Positions 42,305 to 53,909 are shown, numbered from the stretch's first letter. The stretch: DNA of 64,000 nt from Wolfiporia cocos (GCA_029448655.1 JACCLO010000001.1:2728001-2792000); one strand, 5' to 3'. Numbers and translations are program-made. Notes: generated by a model from the letters alone, not told the origin.

Positions 42305-42436
42305 TTTTATTGTCACAGTAGATTAATCTGCCGCAGTTAGCAGATTAATCTGCGTGCAAACCTAGCTCGCAACTGCGATTTCTTAAGCGAAGGGCAGTTG
42401 GCAGATTAAGATAATTGACTGAAGTCCCTCGGAGGC

Positions 42437-43235
42437 TTGAACTTGTGGTGATCCCATGGTATCCCGAAAGATGACCCGGCCCTCCTTGTCTTTGAGGAAA
42501 TAAGATGCATGAGCGATGTTATGATTTTAATGTATTGTGCGATGTGATCTGCCTTGAAGACGAATAGATTGTTTGTGCAAAGACCCATGAAGGCAGCGGA
42601 AAGGCATACTACCAGTCCTTAGATTATTGTCTAAATTTCATCCAAGGTCATGTAACAGTACGTCTTTGAATCATTGTGTCCACTCAGACCTAATGAAACG
42701 TGTTTGTAGAGGAGCTATGGCTACATCGATGCCCGTGTCGTGACATTTCTTATCATCAATAAGGAGATTTAGAGAGGAATAGCGGCTGGGGACGAGAACT
42801 AACGTGTCAGAATTTATTCACATCTATAAGTACGCCCGTTCACGCACTTTCCTGCGTCCTTTTGTGGAACAGTGTTGCAGCTGTGGGCATGAAGAGGCGT
42901 GACATTTTCAGCCACCCGCGCAACAGAATCCAGGTCCCGCTCAAAACCTGTCAGTTCAGGGTTATGCATTGATCATGACGTTGAATCTGCTGACGTGATC
43001 CATCGATGTGACCCTCTTTGCAACTCTGGTAATATGTGACTGACCTGTGCCACAGAGCTCGCACTGCTCATGCAAAAATTAGAAGTTTGACAAGCACGAT
43101 AGAAACTGGCTTAATATACATCCGTACCAAACTTCAGAGTCTAGTAGGCCTAGCTGTTGCTGAGAATGAGTAAAAATGCAGAAATTGCTGCAACACTGGG
43201 AGTTTGATAGTACGCATGGATGGTGTCATAAGCTT
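42437..43235. other. Gap without recognisable gene
   Basis: Only short open frames occur and no domain or repeat was recognised. The right end holds the target duplication of the hAT-like element (ATAAGCTT, 43228-43235). Confidence 0.45.
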
Positions 43236-44536
43236 TAGTGATGTGCAAAGCACGGCTCGGCTCAAAGCCCGGGGCTTGGGCCCGGCTTTGAAGGGCTCGG
43301 GCTCAGCAAAATGTCAAGCCGGGCCCTCCTTGACGGCTCAGGCCGGCTTGGGCCCGGCTCAGGCTCAGGCCGGGGCTTATGGGTAATCAGGTAGGACCTC
43401 GGAATTATTGGCTTGTGCAGTTCAAATGACAGCACAACATATTCAGCATGCTTATATGTCTACTATTTGTTGATAATCTGATCTACAAGTGTTTTTACAG
43501 CTGCTTATGATGTTGACCGAAAATCCAGATCTCGATCACAACCCCGATCGCAACAGTAGTCACAACTATGGCTCCAACCATATAATATACATGTACAGGA
43601 AATCAGTAAATATATGGTATATGGTATATACTTGGTATATACATAGTATATACATGGTTTACATGGTTTTCAGATGGTAGATTTTTCAGACATCTTGACA
43701 TAGCTGTTGCCTTGCCCATATGGCTATGGAGATTGTCTCCTCCTTCAACAACATGCCACAGGTATCAGCACTTGGCTGATGCAAGGAAAAAAATTGGTGT
43801 TCAGTATTCAACAGCCACACTAGTAGCTGGAATGGCTTAGGAATTGTGCTCAATGTGTGAGATGATGGGAAACTTTTACACATGAGTCTAATGCATGATG
43901 CAATCACTATGTGGGATAATATATAGCATAAACATAAATCTGATCTTACCTTCCGCCAAATGAGAGGGTAAGCAGAGTGTGTGAATTATGACTTAACATC
44001 TTTGCATTTGTGCAGTGGCCACCAGATTGTCCAAATCTCATATTGCCACTGCACCATACAATCTGTAAGACACATAACTGGCTCAAGTACATATTCAAAA
44101 CAACAATTTGAGGGTCTAATATGAATGCATTCACAACAACCATATACCATATAATATACCATGTATATACCATGTACTCGGCCATGTGTAAATACATGTA
44201 TATAGTATAAAACCATGTATACATGGTATATACATTATATGGTTGGAGCCTTAGTCACAACATTCCGCACCGTGTTAGCAGATCACAAGTCATTGTAATG
44301 GCCGTTGAGATCATATAAGGTGAATTGATGCAAAATCTTAAACCATTTTCGCTATTTTTAACAACACCACAGCTGCGCGCCTAAAGCCGCCGGCTCAGGG
44401 CTCGGCTACGGCCGGCTCACGATCCAAGCCGGGCCCTGAGCCGTCTTAAGCCGCCCCCCAGGCTCGGCTCGGCCCGGCTTAAGTCGGCTCGGCCAGGCCC
44501 GGCTCACGGCTTTGAGCCGTGCTTTGCACATCACTA
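43236..44536. mobile_element. hAT-like non-autonomous TIR element with nested insertion
   Basis: The ends are inverted repeats TAGTGATGTGCAAAGCACGG, flanked by a perfect 8-bp duplication ATAAGCTT (43228-43235 and 44537-44544). Subterminal zones are GC-rich arrays of GGCTCGG and GGCCCGGCTT. The TAGNGATGTGCAAA start and 8-bp duplication are typical of hAT elements. No transposase is present. A second element sits inside at 43567-44253. Confidence 0.88.
43567..44253. mobile_element. Non-autonomous TIR element, copy 2, nested in the hAT-like element
   Basis: Its ends TATGGCTCCAACCATATAAT and GGTTGGAGCCTTA are inverted. The 8-bp duplication GTCACAAC flanks it (43559-43566 and 44254-44261). It is the 687-bp relative of 277-2120 and lacks the CACTA-like insertion, so it shows the empty site of 590-1748. 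Confidence 0.85.
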
Positions 44537-44586
44537 ATAAGCTTGTTGACAAGTCTCATGCGTCATCTGACACACGCTACTACCCA

Positions 44587-45305
44587 GAGCGACTTCAGTC
44601 AATTATCTTAATCTGCCAACTGCCCTTCGCTTAAGAAATCGCAGTTGCGAGCTAGGTTTGCACGCAGATTAATCTGCTAACTGCGGCAGATTAATCTACT
44701 GTGACAATAAAATGGTACATCCCGGATTCGAACCAAGGACCTTAGCACAGATGAGAATAACAGCATTGCATCATACATTAGCCAACCAAGCTACAGTGGA
44801 ACTGGTATCTGCCCCATTTTAAGCAATATATAGAGTATTTTGTAAACTTCATTTTCACAGTTTAACATCTTCCATAACACAAATACAAATGAATCTGCCT
44901 CTAAAGACCTGTGATTCCAGTGTATTCAGCTTTACCATGGTGAGTTGCTCCAGGTCAAGCATGGTAAAACAAGCTACCACTATCATTGATTTCTGTGTAT
45001 GCTTGTTGGAGCAGTAAGTTGCCTTGATGATTTGCGAAAATTGTGTGTAAAATTTGTGTTATATATATTTTGATTGGTCCATGGTAACTGTTGCCACTAT
45101 GGCGCAGTTGGCTAATTATGCTGCGATGCTATTATTCTCATCTGCGCTAACATCCTTGGTTCGAATCCGGGATGTACCATTTTATTGTCACAGTAGATTA
45201 ATCTGCTGCAGTTAGCAGATTAATCTGTGTGCAAACCTAGCTCGCAACTGCGATTTCTTAAGTGAAGGGCAGTTGGCAGATTAAGATAATTGACTGAAAC
45301 TCTAC
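44587..45305 (-). mobile_element. tRNA-like TIR element T2
   Basis: 719 bp in reverse orientation, from GAGCGACTTCAGTC to GAAACTCTAC, flanked by the 7-bp duplication CTACCCA (44580-44586 and 45306-45312). It has the same arms and centre as T1. tRNA-like sequences lie at about 44713-44799 (minus) and 45093-45179 (plus, B-box GGTTCGAATCC followed by TTTT). Confidence 0.88.
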
Positions 45306-45312
45306 CTACCCA

Positions 45313-46030
45313 AGACACACACCCTGGGGAAGGGGGCTCACTCAAAGGTGCCTTCCTGGTCTGGGGCATCTAAGGCAGAAGAGGCCAAGACAAGTCTGAG
45401 GTTCGCTCAAGACTGTCTGGCGTTTATATAGTCCTACACTATTTGTACATGTTATGGTGCACAGCCTGTAGGGCATCGGTGCTGAGGTAATCTACGTGCT
45501 ACGTGGTGGCCAGTAAGGGCATCAGAGCACGAGCACTGGTATGGCTAGGGGAGCACTGGATGTCTATGGCAACGTAGCAGGTTAGGCCCGATCGGTGGTT
45601 CTCATCGATAGAGGGTTCGCCAGTAATGGCAGGGTTCTATGTCTGTAATCGGGGCATCTGCGATCCAGGTTCTGACACAAGCACAACCTCAGACACACAC
45701 CGGGGGAAGGGGGGTCACGTGAAAGCGCCTTCCTGGTCCGGGCATCTAAGGCTGAAATGGCCAAGACAAGTCTGAGGGTCGCTCAAGACTGTCTGGCGGT
45801 TATATACTCCTACATATGTTTGTACATGTTATGGTGCCTCGGCGCTGAGGTAATCTACGTGCTACGTGGTGGCCAGTAAGGGCATCGAAGCGCGAGCGCT
45901 GGTACGGCTAGGGGAGCGCTGGATGTCTATGGCAACGTAGCGGGATAGGCCCGATCGGTGGTTCTTGTTGATCGGGGGTTCACCAGTAATGGCGGGGTTC
46001 TATGTCCGTGATCGGGGCATCTGCTGTCCG
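45313..46030. repeat. Tandem duplication of about 370 bp
   Basis: Two adjacent copies start near 45318 and 45693. They share CTAAGGC, GGCCAAGACAAGTCTGAGG, CTCAAGACTGTCTGGCG, TTTGTACATGTTATGGTGC and AATCTACGTGCTACGTGGTG. They contain TATATA motifs but no gene, and may derive from an LTR that was not identified. Confidence 0.65.
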
Positions 46031-47946
46031 AGGTTCCCAAGGACTGGTACTGAGGGGAAGGCACGTGGCGGCCCAGGTTCCCACGTGCTGGTACTAAAGG
46101 ATGACGTCTGCCGGGACTGTGGACTGGCCAGTACGGGCCGTGCATGATGTAGGGTGATCGAGCATGATCGGCTGCGATCGGTACGTAGAGTCCTGTGACT
46201 GCTAGGGTTCTCAGTTGTACAGGTGCTGCCCTGAGGTCGGTGTTCTGACCCAATACTCTGGGTCATACCTCAACCAACGCCCGCCCACTAAGTCCTACTC
46301 CCACTACTAACACCTTTCAGATACCAGGCGGTCCCCAAGATGCTATACGAGGGGTAGTCGACAGGTACTACAGCGAAGTCGAGGGTCTCCCAGACTAGCA
46401 GGATAGTCAGACAGTGCAGCGAGGCATGGAGTAAAGGCGGCCCTAAGGCCAATGCCAAATTGATGAGTCTGAGGAGTACGCCTCAGACTCTTGGGTATAT
46501 ATACATGGGGGAAGCGCTGTAGTACTTTGGTAACTACCCTTGCCCTAAAGCGACGTGGCCTGTGCGCACGCGCCTAACGATCAAGGACTGGAACGCTTAC
46601 TTAAGAGACCATGTGATATACATTGAAGGGTAGCCGCGCGCTAACTACTTGTCAATATGCGCCAAGATGGGCGCGCACGTGACGTCAAGTCCCTAGGCCG
46701 TGAGTTCGACCCCCGGTAATCGCATATTAAGGAGAGTCACCGGAAAAGTGTGACATGTTCCTCGTAGACTAGGGTAGCTGGGGTTTAAGGCCTCCCATGG
46801 GCCTTAGTCCATATAGTACATGGTCCATGCCAGTTATGGCATGAGTCCTTGGTTGGTAATGACCGGGTGGCCAGTAATGGCGGTGGTTCATGGGGACAGG
46901 AGGCGTAGGGTTTGGTTGGTTGGGTGGACAGAGTCCTAGCCGTGAGTCTGGATGTTCGTGACCTGATGAGGTATGGTCCAGGTAGCGAGGGGTTGGTCTG
47001 GTTAGGTGCTACTGGCCTCATTATGGTTGGTTGGGGTCATGTGACTGCTGGTGGCTTTATGTTGGACTGGACGTGGGGTCTAGGACTAGGGTTCTTAGGC
47101 GGGGCTGGTGATGCTGTTAGCTAGTGCCCATAGTGGTACGTGCGTGGGGCGTGTATCTAGCTGAGGCATCGGGTTTCCAGCCTCGGGGGTGCTCTTGATG
47201 ATTGCAAAAGGTACTGTGCCTAGGAGCTTTGAAATTGGCGTGTGACAGGTTCCCAAGGACTGGTACTGAGGGGAAGGCACGTGGCGGCCCAGGTTCCCAC
47301 GTGCTGGTACTGAAGAGTGGCGTCTGCCAAGAATGTGGACTGGCCAGTACGGGCTGTGCATGACGTAGGGTGATCGAGCATGATCAGCTGCGATTGGTAC
47401 ATAGGGTCCTGTGACTGCTAGAGTTCTCAGTTGTACAGGTGCTGCCCGAGGTCGGTGTTCCTTGTAGACTAGGGCGGCTGGAGTTTAAGGCCTTCTGTGG
47501 GCCTTTGTCCATATAGTACATAGTCCGTGCCAGTAATGGCATGAGTCCTTGGTTGGTAATGACCATGTAGCTGGTAATGGCTGTAGTCCGTGGAGACAGG
47601 AGGCATTGGGTTCAGTTGGTTGGGTGGATGTGGTCCTAGCTGTGAGTCTGGATGATTGTGATCTGATGAGGTGTGGTCCAGGTAGCAAGGGGTTGGTCTG
47701 GTTAGGTGCTACTGGGCTCATCGTAGTTGGTTGGGATCACGTGACTGCTATTGGCTTTATATTGGACTGGACGTGTGGTCTGGGACTGGGGTTCTTAGGT
47801 GTGGCTGGTGATGCTGTTAGCTAGTGCCCATGATGGTTCATATGTAGGGCTTGGATCTAGCTGAGGCATCGGGTTTCCAGCCTCGGGGGTGCTCTTGATG
47901 ATCGGAAAAGGTACTGTGCCTAGAAGCTTGAAATTGGCGTGTGACA
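46031..47946. repeat. Tandem duplication of about 700 bp, one copy carrying an LTR
   Basis: Unit one (46031-47248, including an inserted LTR) and unit two (47249-47946) both start GGTTCCCAAGGACTGGTACT. They share GTCCATATAGTACATGG-type and GTTGGACTGGACGTG-type phrases, and end in GGAAAAGGTACTGTGCCTAG-like sequence. Without the LTR the two are about 703 and 698 bp. Open frames here differ between copies and look non-coding. Confidence 0.8.
46246..46755 (-). mobile_element. Solo LTR (510 bp) with an empty-site copy nearby
   Basis: It reads TGACCCAATACT to AAAGTGTGACA and is the reverse-oriented relative of 4878-5350. The perfect duplication TGTTC flanks it (46241-46245 and 46756-46760). The paralogous unit at about 47450-47470 reads GAGGTCGGTGTTCCTTGTAG with a single TGTTC, which is the uninterrupted site. 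Confidence 0.93.
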
Positions 47947-49487
47947 TCATCTGCTTGCAAGCTCCCTGAAGAATGAAACATGTAGTTCAGTTCTAGCCTG
48001 AGGAAGTGTGACTCATATGAGTGTTCGACGATATCGGGCGCTTGTCATTAATCAGGTGTGATTCCAGTTACAAACTCGGTGATTCATCGTGGCACACCAG
48101 GAGGAATACAGCAACACAATAGACAGTTTTTGCAAGGCTGTGGGGCTCGCCATCAGTGGTGGGTTGTGGAGCTGTTGATGGCATGGAGTAACGTGGAGTG
48201 CGGTGGGGTGTTTTCAAGAACTGATGGCATACCCACGTGGTCCAGAAACAGCGAAATGTGATTTAAGTATGTACTACTATTCGCCGCACATGCTCCCACT
48301 CGACTCTTAGCAGACACTCTGCAACGCATTTCTCACTTGCTCAAGCTGTGGTTGCAGCGAGCGGGCCGATAGTGGTTGATAATGGTGGTGTGGCGTGATG
48401 CTTTGCACCACTTGGTCTTTTGGCATGTCGGTGTCCGACAAATAAATCGTTTCGCTTGAGGATAGCGTCATAATAAAATATTACAATACTAGGGGAATCC
48501 ATACGTACCCTAATCATCAAAATCCACCAAGCGGATCTCCCGGGATAGCCTCTGGAAGTTTGGAGTACCTATCTGGGAAGCTCAGCCACAGCGCCGATCA
48601 AGTCACGTGACGGCACTAACCCTTGTCCCCTCCCCTTTCCGCGACCTCTCTAACCCCCAAACACGGGGAGCGCGCCCCAGAAAAATTATTTTAGATCCGA
48701 GATACTTCAATGTATATCCACCAATTTATCCAAGATCAGGTGCAACCCTGGTCCCTCTCTAAAAATGTTTTACGGTATTTTATGCCCTGTTTCATCTCTT
48801 ATACTTTCTCTCACTACGATCGTGTTTCAGAAAATTGCCTATCCACTCTGGATAAACCATACGATAATGTTTCATCGCTCTACATGACTCAAAAGCCCCA
48901 TAAATTTGCTCAGGAAAAATACTAGGGTACCTATCCACAAGTACTGTAGTCCCCCATTTTTCCTGTACGAGCTTAATTACCCGTGGCTTCGCCGCGGACA
49001 TTACTTTTTAGGACTTAGTTGCTCAAATATGATCTCAATGCATGTGCAAAGCTCATTAAAGTTCTCTCCAGTCTGCCCTAAAGTCAGGGGAGGCTCATTA
49101 AGTTGTCTCAAGCCTGCCCTAAAGTCGCACCATTCACACCCAAAGTAAGGGGTTTTTGATACAACATTCAATAGCAGAGATCAACCAATTACAAACAGAT
49201 TTTCTACACTACTTTTTGAGAGTTCTTGAGGAAACCTAAGTCAAAGATGTAAGCATAAGAAACAGAATAAGGGAAGAGCATACCGGACAGAGACATCATG
49301 AATTCAGTTATGATTCCTTGACAGCCATGGCCTCATTTTACCACAGATCCTTTTTTGACTCCACTGCTGTATTCAAGAGTCAGATTGGATCAGATGTCAT
49401 AGATTGTGCATACCATTGCAGCCCCAGTATAATCACAACTATCCTCTAATTAATCCACACACCCCAAAGCATCCTCTATGAAATAAG
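47947..49487. other. Helitron-side flank, no gene seen
   Basis: 47947-48090 resembles sequences bordering the TIR element at 277-2120. The rest has only short open frames. From about 48900 the sequence is likely the 3' part of the Helitron, which reads on the minus strand. Confidence 0.45.
48981..48997 (-). other. Candidate Helitron 3' hairpin
   Basis: CCGTGGC-TTC-GCCGCGG forms a seven-pair stem with one G-T pair. It lies about 490 bp beyond the helicase stop, as expected of a Helitron 3' subterminal hairpin. No CTRR follows within the usual short distance on the minus strand. A CTAG followed by T lies about 60 bases further (48922-48925). The exact terminus is therefore unresolved. Confidence 0.4.
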
Positions 49488-52400
49488 TCAGACCATTGAT
49501 AAGGGTTCCAAATAATGCAAGTTTGCATACCAATGGTCCAACAGGCCTGAAAGCACCTCCTGGTAGACAATGTTCACTGTGTTGGTAGACTCTGAATCTG
49601 GTGGGAACAGGACTTTGATACGCTCTGCTGCTGTGCACCGTGAAACAGCAACATAGAGTTGGCCATGAGAGAACACAGGGACACGTAGATCCAATCCCAC
49701 ATGCACAACCGACTGGCCCTGGGACTTGTTGATAGTCATCGCAAATGCAAGGCGGACAGGAAATTGTCGGCGAGAAAGGGAAACAGGGAGGTCTTCTGTA
49801 GATGGCTCCAGGGTAATACGGGGGATGTAGACCACCTTTCCAGCATGGCTTCCTCCTAATATCCGGCATTGGAGTACACGGGTGTGTATCGACATCAGAA
49901 TCATCCGTGTCCCATTGTAGAGGCCATTGGCTGGGTCAATATTACGTAGGAGCATGAGGGGGCATCCTGGCTTGAGAGCCAAATGAGCCAAGGGTAGGCT
50001 GGAGACGGTGATCGAATTGAGGTATTCAATGAGATAATGCACGTCCTCGGCACCTATGACCTTGTCGGCTGCTGTCAACACAACCTCCTCTCCAGGGAAC
50101 TTGTCCAATATATAGGAGTTGAGCTCTGCAACAGCATCATTCTTGGCACACAGAATCGTCCGTTCAAGGAAGTATCGATCGGACTTGTTTCCTTCAGCAA
50201 TGCCAGGATAAACAGCATCCACCAATCCCTGGACTGTATTATCACCAAGCCACATGGTCTCAGGCAGAGTAACAATCTTCTGGGAAGATGTAGGGTCTCC
50301 TGCTCCGACATTTAGCAGCCAATGTGCAAAAGCGTCACTTGCAGGTGTGCGGTCAAGTCGCATGTTCTGGGTAAGGTGAAGAACCTGAATGTGTCTCCAG
50401 AGATATGATCTCCGCAGGGAAGCAGACACAATCTGTTCTCTTGTGCCTTGGGGAATGACAGGTAATGTCTGACGGAAGTCACCTCCAAAAAGCATGGTAA
50501 TCCCACCAAATGGTACGTCCTTGTCCAGGACATCACGAAGGGTCCGGTCCACTGCCTCTATGGCATGGCGATGCTGCATGGGTGCTTCATCCCATATGAT
50601 AATCCCTGTTTCCCGTATGAGATCAGCAAGGTTGCTGTTCTTGGGGATATGGCATGTCGAAGTCTCATGGACCGTTATGGGTATCTTGAACCGTGAATGT
50701 GCCGTGCGTCCACCAATAAGGAGCAATGATGCAATCCCAGAGGATGCCACACAGAGTGCCACCTTCCTGTGCATTCGAACTGCAGAAGCAATGGCATTGC
50801 ATGTGAATGTCTTGCCACCACCTCCTGCACTGTGGAGGAAGAATATCCTTCCTTCTTGCTGTAGGATGGATTGAAGGACCACATTGTAGGCATTTGCCTG
50901 CTCTGCATTAAAGCGCTCCCTGTCCACCTCCACCCCCATGGCAAGCTCTGCATCATCATAGGCAAGCTCCTCTTGAAGGATTGGATTTACATGCAGAGGC
51001 TCCCATTGCACTTGAGGAAGGGGCATTGGTGGAAAGTCTGTTAGACGCTTTCCATACTTGAGAAGGATCTGGTTAAGAAGGAATAGACCCAGGTCCCAGA
51101 CCTGTTCATCTGTGGGATCCTCATGCCCATAAGCAATGACACGGGGTCGTAGGTCATCGCAAATGTTATCCCTGAACCGGATCCACAGATTGGCAGGCTC
51201 CACAGGATGACAATGGGTGAGGAGTATGGCAAACAGATTGCGTAGCTGCACTCCTGACTGTATGTCTGCTGCCTCCTCCAAGCACAGTGCCCACACCCCA
51301 TCGTCCTCCAGAAGTCCACGGGCAGAACATGTGGCCTTGAAGGTTGGGTATGCAACCCCATTGACCCTGTAGAGGTCATCCCAGCAGGTGGCACCCTTCA
51401 CCACCGTGAGCAAGAGCTGTAGGTAGAACTTTTCACCGGCTGAAGGGTGCACAAAGGCCATCCTGCCTATTGCAAAGTCCCGTTGCCTGACCTTCCAGGA
51501 ACGGGTCCTTGCATTCCACACAAAGTGCTGTGGAAAATCTTGATACAGGTGCTGTGTTGCCCCTGGAAGCTCACGATTTGCTGTGAACCATTCTGTAAGC
51601 TGTGTCTTTGTTGAGGATGGATGGTCAGTGACTTCTTGTGAATTGTCTCCCTCGGTAAAGAACACCATCTGTTCATCCTTCAGATGAACAGTCAGCCGGT
51701 AGACAGCAGGCTTCTTCTCATGCATGGAGAATTCTGCAATGTGCCAAAATGCCTCCACAGGTCCAATGTATCGTCCATCAACATACTGCTTTACCTCATC
51801 AACCTGTCCAACCTCCAAGGTGGCACGGTCATGCCCCTTGTAGATGTACTTGTGGATGTACTTCACTGCCCTGATGGAAGTGCAGATTTCCACATTGATA
51901 TGACAGTCAAACAGGGCAGTGAGGTAAGGATTGTAAGGGACAACATGACGATTGTCAAAGTGGTCACCTTTGAAGTTGACATAGGAACGGCCATTGTTGG
52001 GGCGTGCATAAGTGGGGTATCCATCCTCTCCAAACTGGGTCTCATCACAAAACTGCTTTGGATAATGCTTGGAGCAGGCCCTGTCAACCATGCAAGGAGT
52101 ATGAGGGTGATCATCCCCACATGGTCCATGCAGCATACATGTTGTGACTGTTTTGTAGAGCTTTGGCTGGGTCTCCTTGCATGGAAGCTGTGCAGACACT
52201 ATGCTGTCCACTTGGCTGCCATCCCGGATCTTGTATGTCTCTTTGAGGAAAATCAGAAGGTGGACATGAGGTAGCCCTCGCTTCTGAAATTCAATTGTGT
52301 AGACGTCCCCAGCCAGCTCGCCAAAGAAGCTACCCTTGATCAGCTTGATCATGGCCTGAGGCTTCAATTGGAACACACGGGCCACAATATCAGGGCGGTC

Positions 52401-53909
52401 TGCAGTGATCTGTTTCCTCCGTGGTTGCCCAGGGTTGTTGTCATCTTCATCCAGCTCCAGCAATGCTTCCTGTATTTCAGGCCAATTAGGATTGGCTGTC
52501 ATAGTGAGGAAGATGTCGGGTTTGCGGCAATATCTACAAATGGCAAGGGAGTCCTGCAGCAGCTGATACATGTGCCGTGCACTCCCCACATGTGAGGAGG
52601 GCAGGATTATGCGCTGTCCTTGTTGGCCGAGGTCTGGGACATTGTCTTGGGCATCCAGGGCATCCCGTATGCTGCTATAAAGGTCTGCATGAATCTGTTT
52701 TTGATTGTTCCGGATCCAACTGAGCCTGCTAGCGTCAATGGAAGCCCATGCATCCACAACATACTGTTGGAACAGACGCCCCCCACGGAAGAGATAGTCA
52801 AACTCCTCAACCCCACCTTCATGCCTGATGATGCGGGGGTGTAGACGATAGGCATAGAAGCATTGTTCAGAGACTGTGTGGCTCCGCATCTGCCCTTCAG
52901 GGCCTGCTCCTGATGGTATTGAGGGGTGCCATCCTTGGTCACCATGTGGAAACAGCAGCACATAGTGCAATGGAGAATATAGAGGGTGAATATTGCTGAT
53001 CCGTTGCAAGTTACCACCACGGAGCCGGAGGATAATGTCCCGATGTCTTTGAACATCTTCATCGCCACTGCCAGGAATCACCGCTGCAACCTCATCTGTG
53101 GTGGGGAGGTTATAACGCCGTCTGTCTGCAGTATGCTGCAGCATGATGTGGGCCCGCACATTGTGCTGCTCCTCTGGTGGCTTTGCTTGAAGGATCTCGA
53201 ATGCACGCCGATACAGAGGAACAAAGGGGTTATGCTGCTCGAACATGTCCTGCAACTCGCCCATGATGCCTGGATCCAAATTATGATTCCGTGCATTCCG
53301 GGTCTCCAAGGCAGCCTGGACATCATGAATATAGAGTTGTGCAAATGATGGCTGCTGATCGTCCTGTGGAAGGAGACTTCCCATCTGGTGGTACAGCCCT
53401 CCGTGGATCTTGAAACAATATGGGCCTGATCCATTGAGGACAGTGTTATCCACTTTGACAGCAACAGACGTAAATGCAAACACGTTGTTGTACTGCCGAA
53501 TGTTGTCCCGGAATGAACGTGACTGAGGATCAACTCCCATGAACAGCCAACGTAATGTCACAGGAGGCCTTTGTATTGAAGGCAGATCCACCTGGCCTTG
53601 AAAGCAACACATACCAAACTTGTGGTTGGTGTTAGTGGATGATGTCAAGCGCTCGCCCTTCCAGTGCAATGCATGGCAGAGAGGACATGGTATGTCCATC
53701 CTTCCAATAGAGTGCCGGTCTGCTGGTTCAATGTAGGGTTGCCTTCCAAGTAGTGCATTGTTTGCCTCTGCTGCAGGTCTGCGTCCACGCACCCGCACTC
53801 GATTAGCATGGGTTTCATTGAACCGCCGCTCAAGTTCTGCTGGCCAGTTATGTCGTGGAGGGACATGAGATGATGATCCAGCAGCAGACTGATTCATTGG
53901 TCCAGTCAT
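49488..53909 (-). CDS. Helitron Rep-helicase transposase
   Basis: A single uninterrupted frame of 1473 residues. The N-terminal Helitron-like region includes FLTMTANPNWPEIQEAL (near 470). The HUH nuclease motif lies in QKRGLPHVHLLIFL (near 546), and the two-tyrosine motif in YIHKYIYKGHD (near 683). These make and rejoin single-strand nicks during rolling-circle transposition. The Pif1-family helicase follows: Walker A in SAGGGGKTFTCNA (near 1027), Walker B IIWDEAPM (near 1103), GGDFRQTLPVIP, and the C-terminal INKSQGQS (near 1393) with YVAVSRC. All key residues seem present, so the element could be autonomous. Upstream open sequence to about 54133 may belong to an earlier exon. Confidence 0.95.
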   Translation of the reverse strand: MTGPMNQSAAGSSSHVPPRHNWPAELERRFNETHANRVRVRGRRPAAEANNALLGRQPYIEPADRHSIGRMDIPCPLCHALHWKGERLTSSTNTNHKFGMCCFQGQVDLPSIQRPPVTLRWLFMGVDPQSRSFRDNIRQYNNVFAFTSVAVKVDNTVLNGSGPYCFKIHGGLYHQMGSLLPQDDQQPSFAQLYIHDVQAALETRNARNHNLDPGIMGELQDMFEQHNPFVPLYRRAFEILQAKPPEEQHNVRAHIMLQHTADRRRYNLPTTDEVAAVIPGSGDEDVQRHRDIILRLRGGNLQRISNIHPLYSPLHYVLLFPHGDQGWHPSIPSGAGPEGQMRSHTVSEQCFYAYRLHPRIIRHEGGVEEFDYLFRGGRLFQQYVVDAWASIDASRLSWIRNNQKQIHADLYSSIRDALDAQDNVPDLGQQGQRIILPSSHVGSARHMYQLLQDSLAICRYCRKPDIFLTMTANPNWPEIQEALLELDEDDNNPGQPRRKQITADRPDIVARVFQLKPQAMIKLIKGSFFGELAGDVYTIEFQKRGLPHVHLLIFLKETYKIRDGSQVDSIVSAQLPCKETQPKLYKTVTTCMLHGPCGDDHPHTPCMVDRACSKHYPKQFCDETQFGEDGYPTYARPNNGRSYVNFKGDHFDNRHVVPYNPYLTALFDCHINVEICTSIRAVKYIHKYIYKGHDRATLEVGQVDEVKQYVDGRYIGPVEAFWHIAEFSMHEKKPAVYRLTVHLKDEQMVFFTEGDNSQEVTDHPSSTKTQLTEWFTANRELPGATQHLYQDFPQHFVWNARTRSWKVRQRDFAIGRMAFVHPSAGEKFYLQLLLTVVKGATCWDDLYRVNGVAYPTFKATCSARGLLEDDGVWALCLEEAADIQSGVQLRNLFAILLTHCHPVEPANLWIRFRDNICDDLRPRVIAYGHEDPTDEQVWDLGLFLLNQILLKYGKRLTDFPPMPLPQVQWEPLHVNPILQEELAYDDAELAMGVEVDRERFNAEQANAYNVVLQSILQQEGRIFFLHSAGGGGKTFTCNAIASAVRMHRKVALCVASSGIASLLLIGGRTAHSRFKIPITVHETSTCHIPKNSNLADLIRETGIIIWDEAPMQHRHAIEAVDRTLRDVLDKDVPFGGITMLFGGDFRQTLPVIPQGTREQIVSASLRRSYLWRHIQVLHLTQNMRLDRTPASDAFAHWLLNVGAGDPTSSQKIVTLPETMWLGDNTVQGLVDAVYPGIAEGNKSDRYFLERTILCAKNDAVAELNSYILDKFPGEEVVLTAADKVIGAEDVHYLIEYLNSITVSSLPLAHLALKPGCPLMLLRNIDPANGLYNGTRMILMSIHTRVLQCRILGGSHAGKVVYIPRITLEPSTEDLPVSLSRRQFPVRLAFAMTINKSQGQSVVHVGLDLRVPVFSHGQLYVAVSRCTAAERIKVLFPPDSESTNTVNIVYQEVLSGLLDHWYANLHYLEPLSMV

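Larger units (their letters stand above)
41715..42429 (+). mobile_element. tRNA-like TIR element T1
   Basis: 715 bp from GTAGAGTTTCAGTCAATT to CTGAAGTCCCTC, flanked by the 7-bp duplication GGAGGCT (41708-41714 and 42430-42436). Each inverted arm of about 200 bp carries a tRNA-like sequence reading outward. A non-repeated centre of about 250 bp (with CCTGGAGCAACTCACCATGG) lies between. No protein is encoded. Confidence 0.88.

Noticed and set aside
46785..47824. Paired open frames in the 0.7-kb tandem copies
   Set aside because: Reading frames differ in length and start between the copies and on both strands, as expected of non-coding repeats.
48922..48925. CTAG as the Helitron 3' terminus
   Set aside because: It is followed by T as required, but lies about 60 bases beyond the hairpin, much farther than the usual spacing.
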